From positions 1 to 64,000 of the forward strand of contig OZ257249.1 of NCBI GenBank assembly GCA_965279565.1: 64,000 nucleotides of DNA, in the 5' to 3' direction. Position numbers and translations under genes: made by a program. Source of the DNA: Tagaea sp965279565. Its GTDB lineage: Bacteria; Pseudomonadota; Alphaproteobacteria; CACIAM-22H2. This document shows positions 23,851 to 33,907 of this stretch, piece after piece; the stretch's first letter is position 1; each line of letters opens with the position of its first letter. The notes beneath the pieces are model-generated. The model saw only the letters and a program-made list of their open reading frames with translations, ran no database searches and was not told where the DNA came from.

Positions 23851-25410
23851 TCAGCCCGGCGGAACGACCGGCAGGCCGACGAAGCGCTGTTCGCCGCCGC
23901 GCTCGACCATGATCAGGACCGAGCGGCGGCCGGCGGCGCGCTGCTCCTTGACCTTGTCCTGCACCTGGGCGGGCTGCGCGATCTCGCTCTGCGCCACCTC
24001 GACGATCACGTCGCCGGGGCGAATACCGCGCTCCTGCGCGACCGAGCCCTCGACCACGTCGGTGACGACCACGCCCTTCTGCTTCTCGGGAAGCTGGAAG
24101 CGCTGGCGCGTTTCCGGCGTGATCGGGGCGAGCGTCATGCCCAGCACCTCGGCCTGGCCCTGCGGGGCCTGCGTCTGGCCCTGCTGGCCGCGGCCAGGCG
24201 GCGTCGCGCGTGCCTGCTGCTCTTCTTCCAGCTCGCCGAGCGTCACGTCGAGGGTGACGGTGCCGCGATTGCGCCAGATCTCGACCTTCACCGCCTTGTC
24301 GACCGGCGTTTCGGCGACCAGGCGCGGCAGGCGGCGCATGTCGGTCACCTCCTTGCCGTCGAACTTGACGATGACGTCGCCGGCCTTGATCTGCGCCTTG
24401 GCGGCCGGGCCGTTCTCCGGCACGCGGCCGACTAGGGCGCCGCGCGCCTTCTCGAGGCCCACGCCCTCGGCGATCTCGTCGGTCACCGACTGGATGTTGA
24501 CGCCCAACCAGCCGCGACGCACGCGGCCGTCCTTGCGCAGCTGCTCGACGACGTTCTTCACGATCGCGGCCGGGATGGCGAAGCCGATGCCGATCGATCC
24601 GCCGGTCTGCGAGAAGATCGCCGTGTTCACGCCGACGACGTCGCCCGCGAGGTTGAACAGCGGGCCGCCCGAGTTGCCGCGGTTGATCGACGCGTCGGTC
24701 TGGATGAAGTCGTCGTAGGGGCCGGCGTTGATGTCGCGGTTGCGCGCCGAGATGATGCCCTGCGTGACCGAACCGCCGAGGCCGAGCGGATTGCCGATCG
24801 CCACGACCCAGTCGCCCACGCGCGCCCGGTCGCTGTCGCCGAACTTCACGTGCACGAGCGGCGCCTTCGGCTCGACCTTCAGCAAAGCGAGGTCGGTGCG
24901 CTGGTCCTTGCCGATCAGCTTGGCGACGAGGTTCTGGTTGTCGTGGAAGCTGACGCGGATCTCCTCGGCGCCGTCGATGACGTGGTTGTTGGTCACGACG
25001 TAGCCGGTCGGGTCGATGACGAAGCCCGAGCCCAGCGACTGGCCGCGGCGCTGCTGCGGCTGGTCGGGACCACGGCCCTGGCGGTCGAAGAAGTCCTTGA
25101 AGAACTCCTCGAAGGGCGAGCCGGGCGGGAACTGCGGCACGTCGGGCCGGCGCTGCTGGGGTGTCTGGCCCTGCGGCGGGCGCTGCTGGCCGGGGCCGGC
25201 GGCGGCAGTCTGCGTGGTCGTCACCTGGATGGAGACGACCGCAGGCAGTAGGCGCTCGGCGAGGTCGGCGAAGGTCGAGGGGGCGAGCGTCGTCGCGGCG
25301 GCGCGCGGCGGCGGGCTGGTCGGCTGCGGACCCTGCCCGTAGGCGGGTGCGAGCGCCGGAACCACGAGAAGCGTCGACAGGGCGACGGAAGCGAAAGCAC
25401 GGGCGATCAC
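23851..25410 (-). CDS. DegP/MucD-type periplasmic serine protease with two PDZ domains
   Basis: The 519-residue Do-family protease handles misfolded envelope proteins. A signal peptide (about residues 1-26, ending APAYGQG) leads into a Pro/Gln-rich linker, then the trypsin-like domain with His143, Asp173 and Ser247 (GNSGGP), and two PDZ domains (about 275-370 and 410-510). The start is taken as the GTG at 25410 because an AAGGAG site lies eight bases upstream; an ATG at 25455 would precede the ribosome site and add 15 hydrophilic residues before the signal. It is separated from hflC by 194 bases. DegP next to HflKC is a common alphaproteobacterial order. Whether it is DegP, DegQ or MucD cannot be settled here. 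Confidence 0.93.
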   Translation of the reverse strand: MIARAFASVALSTLLVVPALAPAYGQGPQPTSPPPRAAATTLAPSTFADLAERLLPAVVSIQVTTTQTAAAGPGQQRPPQGQTPQQRRPDVPQFPPGSPFEEFFKDFFDRQGRGPDQPQQRRGQSLGSGFVIDPTGYVVTNNHVIDGAEEIRVSFHDNQNLVAKLIGKDQRTDLALLKVEPKAPLVHVKFGDSDRARVGDWVVAIGNPLGLGGSVTQGIISARNRDINAGPYDDFIQTDASINRGNSGGPLFNLAGDVVGVNTAIFSQTGGSIGIGFAIPAAIVKNVVEQLRKDGRVRRGWLGVNIQSVTDEIAEGVGLEKARGALVGRVPENGPAAKAQIKAGDVIVKFDGKEVTDMRRLPRLVAETPVDKAVKVEIWRNRGTVTLDVTLGELEEEQQARATPPGRGQQGQTQAPQGQAEVLGMTLAPITPETRQRFQLPEKQKGVVVTDVVEGSVAQERGIRPGDVIVEVAQSEIAQPAQVQDKVKEQRAAGRRSVLIMVERGGEQRFVGLPVVPPG

Positions 25411-25604
25411 GGTTATGACTCCTTGTTCCGTTGGATCAGACCGGGAAGGCGGCAATCAAGTATGCGCCGTCCGGGGTCGGTCGGGACAGGACTAGATTTA
25501 GGATGGATTGCGGCGATTTGGAGACCCGGCCGCGGGGAAAATAAGAAAGCCTCGGCCGATCGGGTAACGGCGTGTGACGCCGCCCCCGACCGGACCGGAC
25601 GGCT

Positions 25605-26504
25605 TCAGCGGACGGCCGGGCGGCCGGACGCGGCCGGCGCGCTCGGACGCATTTCCCGGAAGTAGCGGAAGAACTCGCTGTCGGGCGTCAGCACGATGGT
25701 CGAGTTCGAGTCCGCGAAGGTCTTCCGGTAGGATTCGAGCGAGCGCCAGAACGCGTAGAACTCGGCGTTCGCCCCGTAGGCGTTGGCCGCGATCTGGGCG
25801 GCCTCGTTGTCGCCCTGGGCGCGCAGTTCGGCCGCGCGCCGGTTGGCGTCGGCGAGCAGCACGGTACGCTCGCGGTCGGCCTCGCCGCGGATGCGCTGGG
25901 CGGCTTCCGCACCCTCGGCGCGAAGCTGGGTTGCCTCGCGCACGCGCTCGGTCTGCATGCGCGCGAAGATGGCCGGCGCGTTGTCGGGGTGCAGGTCGGC
26001 GCGCATGATCCGCACGTCGGCCACCTCGATGCCGAAATTGCGGCCCGCCGCCACCACGCGCGTGGTCACGTCGCGCATCAGCTCGCCGCGCCGCGGGCTG
26101 AGCACCTGTTCGAAGGTCACCTGGCCGAACGCGTCGCGCGCGGCCGACTGCACGATCGAGGACAGGCGCTGGCGCATGCCCAGTTCGGTGCGCACCGACT
26201 GGAAGAACAGCAGCGGGTCGACGATGCGGTAGCGCGCGAAAGCGTCCATCACGATGCGCGTGCGGTCGCCGAGGACGACTTCGGTCGGCTCGGCGTCGAA
26301 GTCGAGCAGGCGCTTGTCGAACAGCAGCACGTTCTGCAGGAACGGGATCTTCACCTTCAGGCCCGGCTCCTGCACGACGCGCACGGGCGCGCCGAACTGG
26401 AGGACCATCGCCTGCTGCGACTGGCCGACGGTGAAGAACAGCGACGTGCTGAGGAACGCGAGTGCGACGAGGATCGCGCCGACGATCACGAGAAAGCGGT
26501 TCAT
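25605..26504 (-). CDS. hflC: HflC, SPFH-family regulator of FtsH
   Basis: The 299-residue inner-membrane protein has one N-terminal helix (about residues 5-26) and a large periplasmic SPFH/band 7 domain, followed by a coiled-coil stretch rich in Ala, Glu and Arg (about 190-250). With HflK it forms a cage around the FtsH protease and modulates degradation of membrane proteins. Its ATG overlaps the hflK stop by four bases (ATGA), so translation is coupled. The C-terminal Ala/Pro tail is short and variable. Confidence 0.96.
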   Translation of the reverse strand: MNRFLVIVGAILVALAFLSTSLFFTVGQSQQAMVLQFGAPVRVVQEPGLKVKIPFLQNVLLFDKRLLDFDAEPTEVVLGDRTRIVMDAFARYRIVDPLLFFQSVRTELGMRQRLSSIVQSAARDAFGQVTFEQVLSPRRGELMRDVTTRVVAAGRNFGIEVADVRIMRADLHPDNAPAIFARMQTERVREATQLRAEGAEAAQRIRGEADRERTVLLADANRRAAELRAQGDNEAAQIAANAYGANAEFYAFWRSLESYRKTFADSNSTIVLTPDSEFFRYFREMRPSAPAASGRPAVR

Positions 26505-27658
26505 CGCGTTGCTCCTTGCGCCGGTGCCGCAGCGCCGGCGGCGGGTGCGGGTCGGCGGACGATGTCGTTGAGTCCGAGGAACGGGACGACACCCTGCTGG
26601 CCCCCGGTCGCCGACTGGTCGAGGATGACCTTCTGGTTCCCGCGCAGCATGGCTTCCATCGTCTCGAGATAGAGGCGCTGGCGCGTGACTTCGGGCGCGA
26701 TGCGATAGGCTTCGAGGAGGGCGAGATAGCCCGCCACGTCGCCCTGCGCGCGGGCGACGACCTGCTGGCGGTAGCCTTCGGCTTCCTGCAGCAGGCGCTG
26801 CTGCTCGCCGCGTGCGCGCGGCACGATGTCGTTGCGGTAGGATTCCGCCTCGTTCTGGGCGCGCTCGCGGTCCGCGCGCGCGCGCTGCACGTCGCGGAAC
26901 GCGTCAACGACCTGCGCCGGCGGATCGACGGCGCGCAGCTCGATGCGGCTGATCTGCACGCCCGACTGGTAGCTGTCGAGCATCTGCTGCATGAGCTGGC
27001 TGCCGCGCTCCTCGAGCTTGGCGCGGCCCTCGGTGAGCATGTCCTGCGCGGTCATCTGGCTGGCCGCCTCGCGCATCGCGCTTTCGGCGACGGCTTTGAC
27101 GGTCGCCTCCTGCGAGGCGATGTTGAACAGGAAGAGGCCCGCGTCGCGGATGCGCCAGAAGACGGTGTAGCGCACGTCGATGATGTTGGCGTCGCCCGTC
27201 AGCAGCAGCGCTTCTTCGGGAACCGGGCGCTCGCGGCCGCGCCCGTCCGGCGCGTCGCGGAAGCCCACGTTGAGCGTGTTCACGGCCGTGACCGACGGCG
27301 TCATCACCGATTCGACCGGCCACGGGATGTGGTAGTTGAGGCCGGGCTGCGCCGAGCGCACCCATTCGCCGAAGCGCAGGATCACGCCCTGCTGGTCCGG
27401 GCGCACGGTGTAGAAGCCGGTCGCGAGCCAGAGCGCCACGAGTGCCAGCAGGCCGAGCACGACGCCGCGCCCCGCACCCACGCCGCCGGGCAGGATCTGG
27501 CGCAGCCGGTCCTGACCCTGACGGATCATTTCCTCGAAATCGGGGCCTTTGCCCCCGCCGAAAGGTCCGCCGCCACCGGGTCGGCCGCCCCACGGATTGG
27601 GCTTCTGGCCACCGCCACCGCCCCAGGGACCGCCACCGCCACCTTGATTCCACGGCAT
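26501..27658 (-). CDS. hflK: HflK, SPFH-family regulator of FtsH
   Basis: The 385-residue partner of HflC starts with a Gly/Pro/Trp-rich cytoplasmic tail (about residues 1-45) typical of HflK, then a membrane helix (about 62-82) and the SPFH domain with FGEWVRSAQPGLNYHIPWP. A long coiled-coil (about 240-320) follows. The start at 27658 has a GGAAGGA site upstream. A promoter-like element lies at 27724-27752. It is first of the hflKC pair and diverges from mrp. Confidence 0.96.
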   Translation of the reverse strand: MPWNQGGGGGPWGGGGGQKPNPWGGRPGGGGPFGGGKGPDFEEMIRQGQDRLRQILPGGVGAGRGVVLGLLALVALWLATGFYTVRPDQQGVILRFGEWVRSAQPGLNYHIPWPVESVMTPSVTAVNTLNVGFRDAPDGRGRERPVPEEALLLTGDANIIDVRYTVFWRIRDAGLFLFNIASQEATVKAVAESAMREAASQMTAQDMLTEGRAKLEERGSQLMQQMLDSYQSGVQISRIELRAVDPPAQVVDAFRDVQRARADRERAQNEAESYRNDIVPRARGEQQRLLQEAEGYRQQVVARAQGDVAGYLALLEAYRIAPEVTRQRLYLETMEAMLRGNQKVILDQSATGGQQGVVPFLGLNDIVRRPAPAAGAAAPAQGATR

Positions 27659-27723
27659 TGTTTATATGTTCCTTCCGTCCGAACCGACGCATACGACAAG
27701 TTGGCCAACCGGGGCCGCACGCC

Positions 27724-27752
27724 TATATAAGCGGCGTCCCCGACCGGGCCAA
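27724..27752 (-). promoter_or_regulatory. Predicted promoter of hflKC
   Basis: On the minus strand a TTGGCC -35-like element (27747-27752) and a TATATA -10 element (27724-27729) are 17 bases apart. Transcription would begin about 60 bases before the hflK ATG. The -35 match is moderate. Confidence 0.45.
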
Positions 27753-27782
27753 GCCTGCAAAGCTTTCAGGCACCCGAGATTT

Positions 27783-27798
27783 GGGGTGTAATTACCCC
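27783..27798. promoter_or_regulatory. Palindrome upstream of mrp, possible operator
   Basis: GGGGTGTAATTACCCC has perfect 5-base arms (GGGGT/ACCCC) around GTAATT, and ends 20 bases before the mrp GTG start. Its place suits an operator or a leader hairpin. The binding protein is not known. Confidence 0.35.
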
Positions 27799-27818
27799 GA
27801 ATCAAGACAGGAAATCTC

Positions 27819-28961
27819 GTGAACGCCGCTCCGACCCCGACCGAAGCCCAGATTCTCGAGGCGCTGAAGAAGATCCCCGATCCCGATCGCCGGCAGGACA
27901 TCGTCGCCCTCGGCATGATCCAGGGCCTCGTCGTCAAGGACGGGCACGTGATGTTCTCGCTCGAAGTCGATGCCAAGCGCGGCCCGCACATGGAGCCGCT
28001 GCGCAAGGCAGCCGAGAAGGCGGTCGAAGCGCTGCCCGGCGTGCTGAGCGTCACCGCCGTGCTGACCGCGCAGAAGGCCGATCCGAAGGCGGCTCCTGCG
28101 CGCCAGGCTGGTACGGGCCCCGCCGGCGGGCCGAACGCGGCGGGCGGCAAGATGCTGGTCCCCGGCGTGCGCGCGATCGTCGCCGTCGCGTCGGGCAAGG
28201 GCGGGGTCGGCAAGTCGACGACCGCGACGAACCTGGCACTCGCGCTGTCGCTGCAGGGGCTGAAGGTCGGGATGATGGATGCCGACATCTACGGCCCGTC
28301 GCAGCCGCGCATGATGGGCATTTCCGGCCGTCCGAATTCGCCCGACGGCAAGACGCTCACGCCCATGTCGAACTTCGGCGTGAAGTGCATGTCGATGGGC
28401 TTCCTCGTGCCCGAGGACACGCCGATGATCTGGCGCGGCCCGATGGTGATGGGGGCGCTGGAACAGATGCTGCGCGACGTGGCGTGGGGCGAACTCGACA
28501 TCCTCGTCGTCGACATGCCGCCCGGCACGGGCGACGCGCAGCTCACGATGTCGCAGCGTGTTCCGCTGGCCGGTGCCGTCATCGTCTCGACGCCGCAAGA
28601 CATCGCGCTGCTCGACGCGCGCAAGGGCCTCAACATGTTCCGCAAGGTCGACGTGCCGGTCCTCGGCATCGTCGAGAACATGAGCTACCACATCTGCTCG
28701 AACTGCGGTCACCGCGAGGAGATCTTCGGCCATGGCGGGGCGCGGCGCGAGGCCGAGAAGCTCGGCGTCGAGTTCCTGGGCGAAGTGCCGCTGCACATCG
28801 CCATCCGCGAGACGTCGGATTCCGGCAGCCCGATCGTGGTGAGCCAGCCCGAGGGCGAACACGCGAAGGCCTATCGCGCGATCGCCGCAAAGATTTGGGC
28901 AAAGGTCGAAAAGGGCCTCGCGGCGGGTGCAACGGCAGGCCCGCGCATCGTCATCCAGTAG
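27819..28961 (+). CDS. mrp: Mrp/ApbC iron-sulfur cluster carrier ATPase
   Basis: The 380-residue P-loop ATPase takes part in delivery of iron-sulfur clusters. An N-terminal MIP18/DUF59 domain (about residues 8-85) is followed by an Ala/Pro linker and the ATPase domain with the deviant Walker A SGKGGVGKS at 125-133, the DADIYGPSQPRMMG segment and the cluster-binding CSNC motif near 288. The start is a GTG at 27819 with an AGGAA site upstream. It diverges from hflK. Length and domain order match alphaproteobacterial Mrp. Confidence 0.95.
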   Translation: MNAAPTPTEAQILEALKKIPDPDRRQDIVALGMIQGLVVKDGHVMFSLEVDAKRGPHMEPLRKAAEKAVEALPGVLSVTAVLTAQKADPKAAPARQAGTGPAGGPNAAGGKMLVPGVRAIVAVASGKGGVGKSTTATNLALALSLQGLKVGMMDADIYGPSQPRMMGISGRPNSPDGKTLTPMSNFGVKCMSMGFLVPEDTPMIWRGPMVMGALEQMLRDVAWGELDILVVDMPPGTGDAQLTMSQRVPLAGAVIVSTPQDIALLDARKGLNMFRKVDVPVLGIVENMSYHICSNCGHREEIFGHGGARREAEKLGVEFLGEVPLHIAIRETSDSGSPIVVSQPEGEHAKAYRAIAAKIWAKVEKGLAAGATAGPRIVIQ

Positions 28962-29027
28962 TTCGACGAACGGCCCGGGCTTGGGTAGACTCCTCAGTCA
29001 TCGAGTCGAGTCGGGATCCCCTTGCCC

Positions 29028-29777
29028 ATGGCGCAGCGCCCGTCCACGAAGTCCGCGATCGCAATTGCCGCACTTGTCGCGCTGTCGGCCTGCGACAGCC
29101 TGATGCCGTCGCGCCCGGCCGTTTCGGTGCTTCCGGCACCCCCGCCGCCACCTTCCGCACCGATGGCCCCGGCCGCCCCGCCGCAGCAGATGGCGCCGAT
29201 GGCGACACCCGGCCCCGCGCCGGCAGCCGCCGCACGCCCCGCGAACGGCGCGCTCGCCGGGCATCTCGCCTCCTACCGCACGGCCGAAAGCGCGCAGGCC
29301 GGCTGGCAGCAGCTCGTGCGCGCGCAGCCGGCGCTGCAGACCTTGAAGCCCTATTTCCTGCCCGCAACGGTCAATGGCCAGCCTTGGGTGCGCCTGCTTG
29401 CCGGCGACTTCCCGAATGCCGAAGAGGTCAACCGCTTCTGCAACTGGGCCCGCGCGCAGCGCCTCTACTGCCAGCCGATGACGGTCGGCGCCAACGGCCA
29501 GGCGATGCCGGCCGCGACGGCCGCCCCGCGTCAGCGCCAGCCACGCGGCACGCCGCAACCCGCGGCACCCGCGGCGATGCCGGCACCCGCGACACCGCCC
29601 GGCCAGTCGATGATGACGCCTGCGGCCCCGCCGGTCGCAGCGGCACCAGCCGCCGTCGCCCCGCCGCCACCGGCACCGCCGCAGCAGGTCAGCAATCCGG
29701 CCGCCCAGCCGCCGCAGCCGCTGGCCCCGCCGCTGCCGCCGCGCCGCCAGCCCGGCCAGCCGGCACTTCCGCAGTAA
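29028..29777 (+). CDS. Proline/alanine-rich lipoprotein with SPOR-like domain
   Basis: The 249-residue protein begins with a lipoprotein signal whose lipobox LSAC places the lipidated Cys at residue 22. A Pro/Ala-rich spacer (about 30-75) leads to a SPOR-like fold at about 79-152 (GHLASYRTAESAQAGWQQL ... QPWVRLLAGDFPNAEEVNRFC). SPOR domains bind denuded peptidoglycan at the division site. The remaining 95 residues are again Pro/Ala/Gln-rich. The ATG at 29028 is preferred to a TTG two codons earlier. Its stop is three bases from that of convergent thyX. Cell-division role is inferred from the domain. Confidence 0.75.
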   Translation: MAQRPSTKSAIAIAALVALSACDSLMPSRPAVSVLPAPPPPPSAPMAPAAPPQQMAPMATPGPAPAAAARPANGALAGHLASYRTAESAQAGWQQLVRAQPALQTLKPYFLPATVNGQPWVRLLAGDFPNAEEVNRFCNWARAQRLYCQPMTVGANGQAMPAATAAPRQRQPRGTPQPAAPAAMPAPATPPGQSMMTPAAPPVAAAPAAVAPPPPAPPQQVSNPAAQPPQPLAPPLPPRRQPGQPALPQ

Positions 29778-29780
29778 GCG

Positions 29781-30710
29781 TCAGCGCCCCAGCGTTTCCA
29801 TCAGCTCGGACCATTCGCGCTTCGAAAGGCCCGATTTTTCCTGCGTGACGTTCTCGCCGGCGAGCAGGCGCTTGACCACGGCAAGGCCGGGGCCCGACAC
29901 CGACACGCCCGACATGCGGTAATCCTCGAACGCCTCGTGCGCGATCGGGCACCAGCGCTTGACCACGTCGCGGATCGCGTCGGCATAGACGCGGATCTCG
30001 TACTGCGCGTGCCCGTCGGCGCGCAGGCTGAGGAAGTGGAAGAGATTGTTGAGGTCGATCTTCCAGTACCACTGCGTGTAGTAGTTCGTCGGCAGCACCA
30101 TGCGCGCCAGCTCGCGCGCGAGCCCGGGGCGCGACGGGTCGGACCCCTCGCCCTCGTTGAGCAGTCCCGCATAGGTCGCGTAGGCATCGGACGACAGCTT
30201 CTCGATGGCGGCAAGCGCACGTTCGGCGTTGCTGCCTTCGAGCAGGTCGCCGCGGCCCTGGCGGTTGACCGTCGACTGGGCGGCGAGCTGGTCGGGTGCC
30301 GGCACGTAGAACTCGCGGTCGAGGATCGAATAGCGCGCCGAATACTCGTTCACGTTCGCCGTGCGGTGGCGGATCCACTGGCGCGCGACGAAGATGGGCA
30401 GCTTCACGTGCAGCTTGATCTCGCACATCTCGAACGGGGTCGAGTGGCGGTGGCGCATCAGGTAGCGGATCAGGTTGCGGTCGTCCGAGATCTTCTTGGT
30501 GCCCTTGCCGTACGAGACGCGCGCGGCCTGCACGATCGCCGCATCGTCGCCGAAATAGTCGACGACGCGCACGAAGCCGTGGTCGAGCACCGGCAGGGCC
30601 GAATAGAGGATCTCCTCGAGGGCGGGCACGCTGGGGCGGCGCGAAGGTGCGGAATGGGCGCGCGCCGCATCGATCTCGGCGCGTTGTTCGGCGGACAGGG
30701 AAGACGGCAT
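29781..30710 (-). CDS. thyX: Flavin-dependent thymidylate synthase
   Basis: The 309-residue FAD enzyme makes dTMP from dUMP with methylenetetrahydrofolate and NADPH. The ThyX signature RHRTANVNEYSARY is at residues 114-127, and the catalytic region ends with MVLPTNYYTQWYWKIDLNNLFHFL-type sequence. The first 30 residues are an unconserved extension usual in alphaproteobacteria. It diverges from ssrA, with about 95 bases to the ssrA promoter. No ThyA is seen in the window. Confidence 0.96.
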   Translation of the reverse strand: MPSSLSAEQRAEIDAARAHSAPSRRPSVPALEEILYSALPVLDHGFVRVVDYFGDDAAIVQAARVSYGKGTKKISDDRNLIRYLMRHRHSTPFEMCEIKLHVKLPIFVARQWIRHRTANVNEYSARYSILDREFYVPAPDQLAAQSTVNRQGRGDLLEGSNAERALAAIEKLSSDAYATYAGLLNEGEGSDPSRPGLARELARMVLPTNYYTQWYWKIDLNNLFHFLSLRADGHAQYEIRVYADAIRDVVKRWCPIAHEAFEDYRMSGVSVSGPGLAVVKRLLAGENVTQEKSGLSKREWSELMETLGR

Positions 30711-30811
30711 GGCGGCGGCTTTCGGGCACGAATCGAAGGGACCGCGAGTCTAGCGCCGGGCAGCCCCGCTCCCAAGGCCCCTTCCCCCGACGCCCGGGAA
30801 ATCCTATATTT

Positions 30812-31071
30812 GAAAGGTCGGGCAACCGACTATGGCGATAAACGGCTTGCGTAATAGCCGATGCGGACCCGGGGGCAGTGCCCGGCGCCTCCACCATCTT
30901 CCTCGATGGGGGCGAACCAGGATCGACGCGCGGGTAAAGGCATGACTTTCGCTCGGCATGGTACCGCCGTTATCGGGCCATTCTAGAGATGCCAATGACA
31001 ACGTGGCTCTCGCTTCGGAAGCCCGTCTCGCGGCCTAACGGCCACTTGACAGGTAACCTGTAGCGCGGTTC
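30812..31071 (+). ncRNA. ssrA: Two-piece (permuted) transfer-messenger RNA
   Basis: This tmRNA rescues stalled ribosomes. The gene is permuted as in other alphaproteobacteria. The acceptor piece comes first and ends CGCCTCC-ACCA at 30886-30896, with a T-arm stem CCGGG/CCCGG around a GGCAGTG loop (30869-30885). After an 11-base spacer the coding piece starts with GGGGGCG at 30908-30914, which pairs with the acceptor end and keeps the G-U pair at the third position used by alanyl-tRNA synthetase. The tag frame at 30991-31038 reads ANDNVALASEARLAA-stop; the LAA end suits ClpX. A TATATT -10 element at 30805-30810 sets the start near 30816. The exact ends of the processed pieces are estimates. sspB follows. 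Confidence 0.93.
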
Positions 31072-31107
31072 GGGGGGCACCGGGCAACAGAAGCCCCCCA
31101 CTTTTTT
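31072..31107 (+). terminator. Rho-independent terminator of ssrA
   Basis: GGGGGGC (31072-31078) pairs with GCCCCCC (31093-31099) around a 14-base loop and is followed by a run of six T (31102-31107). It directly follows the coding piece of tmRNA. Confidence 0.88.
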
Positions 31108-31161
31108 GGCGGCGTGCCGCCCCCGAAGGGGCGTAAGCTTGCCGCAACGACGAGGGGTTCC

Positions 31162-31677
31162 GTGGCCGACCAGCCGACCGACAAGCTTCACTACGAGCGC
31201 ATGATGGAAAACGCCCTGCGCGGCGTGATCCGCGAGGCACTTTCGATCGCCGCAACTGCCGGCCTTCCGGGCGAGCACCATTTCTACCTGACCTTCCGCA
31301 CCGAGGATCCGGGCGTGGAGATTCCGCCGCGCCTGAAGGCGCGCCATCCCGACGAGATGACCATCGTGCTCCAGCACCAGTTCTGGGGTCTCGAGGTCGG
31401 CGACGAGCGCTTCTCGGTGACGCTGTCCTTCGACCGCGTGCACGAACGGCTGACCGTGCCCTATGCCGCGATCTCCGCTTTCGTGGACCCTTCGGTGCAG
31501 TTCGGCCTGCAGTTCCCCGGATCGGGCGGTGCCTCGGCCGTTCCGGCCGGCGAAGGCCGCAAGCCGGCCGAAGCCAAGGAACCCGCCGCCGCGGTCGCCG
31601 CGACGGAAGAGACGCCCGCCGAACCCGCCGATCCGTCGGGCCGGGTCGTGGCGCTCGACGCGTTCCGCAAGAAGTAA
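31162..31677 (+). CDS. sspB: ClpXP adaptor SspB (alpha type)
   Basis: The 171-residue adaptor tethers ssrA-tagged proteins to ClpX. The N-terminal substrate-binding domain is at about residues 7-115, with HYERMMENALRGVIREAL and HHFYLTFRTEDPGVEIPPRL. A flexible Glu/Ala/Pro-rich linker (about 120-160) leads to the C-terminal ClpX-binding tail RVVALDAFRKK. A GTG at 31162 with a GAGGGG site is chosen as start; an upstream ATG would lie inside the ssrA terminator. Being next to ssrA is a meaningful pairing, since the two products act together. Fumarase follows 32 bases later. Confidence 0.93.
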   Translation: MADQPTDKLHYERMMENALRGVIREALSIAATAGLPGEHHFYLTFRTEDPGVEIPPRLKARHPDEMTIVLQHQFWGLEVGDERFSVTLSFDRVHERLTVPYAAISAFVDPSVQFGLQFPGSGGASAVPAGEGRKPAEAKEPAAAVAATEETPAEPADPSGRVVALDAFRKK

Positions 31678-31709
31678 CCCTCCCTTCCATCCGACGAGAG
31701 ATTGACGAC

Positions 31710-33322
<1,613 letters not shown>

Positions 33323-33326
<4 letters not shown>

Positions 33327-33844
33327 ACCCGGACACCCCCGGGCCGACGGCGTGGATCGCCGAGCCCGAGGGCGCGGCGTTCGACACGTCGGACTGGAAC
33401 GGGCGGCTCGCCCGGCTTTACGCGCACTGGCGCAGCATCCGTCCCGCACCGGGCACCCTGCCCGGCCGGCAGCATTTCAATCCCTTCGACCTGCCCGAAG
33501 CACTTCCGTCGGTCTGGATGCTCGACGTGCAGCGCGAACCCTTCCGTCTCAAATACCGCCTGATCGGCACGAACATGGTGCGCATGATCGGCGGCGACTT
33601 CACCGGCCGCTGGTTCGACGAGGCGCGCCCGCAGCTGCTGAAGGTGTCCCCCGGCCTCGAACGCTACCGCATGATGGTCGCCTCGGGCCACGCGACATGG
33701 CGCAAGGGCACGCCGACGCTGACGGTCGATCCCTACTGGCACTCGTCCGAGAACGTGATGATGCCGCTGGCGCAGGACGGGTACAGCGTCGACATGCTGC
33801 TGTGCGCGTCGGTCTTCTACGGGCACGACGGCAGGGTGCTCTAG
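33323..33844 (+). CDS. PAS-domain protein (PAS_5 family)
   Basis: The 173-residue protein consists mostly of one PAS_5-type domain (about residues 28-165), with LYAHWRSIRPAPGTLPGRQHFNPFDLPEALPS-like N-terminal features, LKYRLIGTNMVRMIGGDFTGRWFDE in the middle and a VMMPLAQDG strand. There is no signal peptide, output domain or membrane helix. Such stand-alone proteins are common in Rhodospirillales; their ligand and partner are unknown. The ATG overlaps the fumarase TGA by four bases (ATGA), so the two are translationally coupled. Confidence 0.78.
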
Positions 33845-33865
33845 ATTCGTCGGCAGCTTTGATAG

Positions 33866-33903
33866 TTGACTTGGAAATCAGCTCCAGATAGTTTCCTAGT
33901 CAA
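33866..33903 (+). promoter_or_regulatory. Promoter with overlapping inverted repeat upstream of marR-type gene
   Basis: TTGACTTGGAAA (33866-33877) and TTTCCTAGTCAA (33892-33903) are inverted copies with one mismatch and a 14-base gap. The same stretch holds a TTGACT -35 element (33866-33871), a 17-base spacer and a TAGTTT -10 element (33889-33894). A protein bound to the repeat would block the promoter. The predicted start is only about seven bases before the ATG at 33908. Confidence 0.62.
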
Positions 33904-33907
33904 TCAA

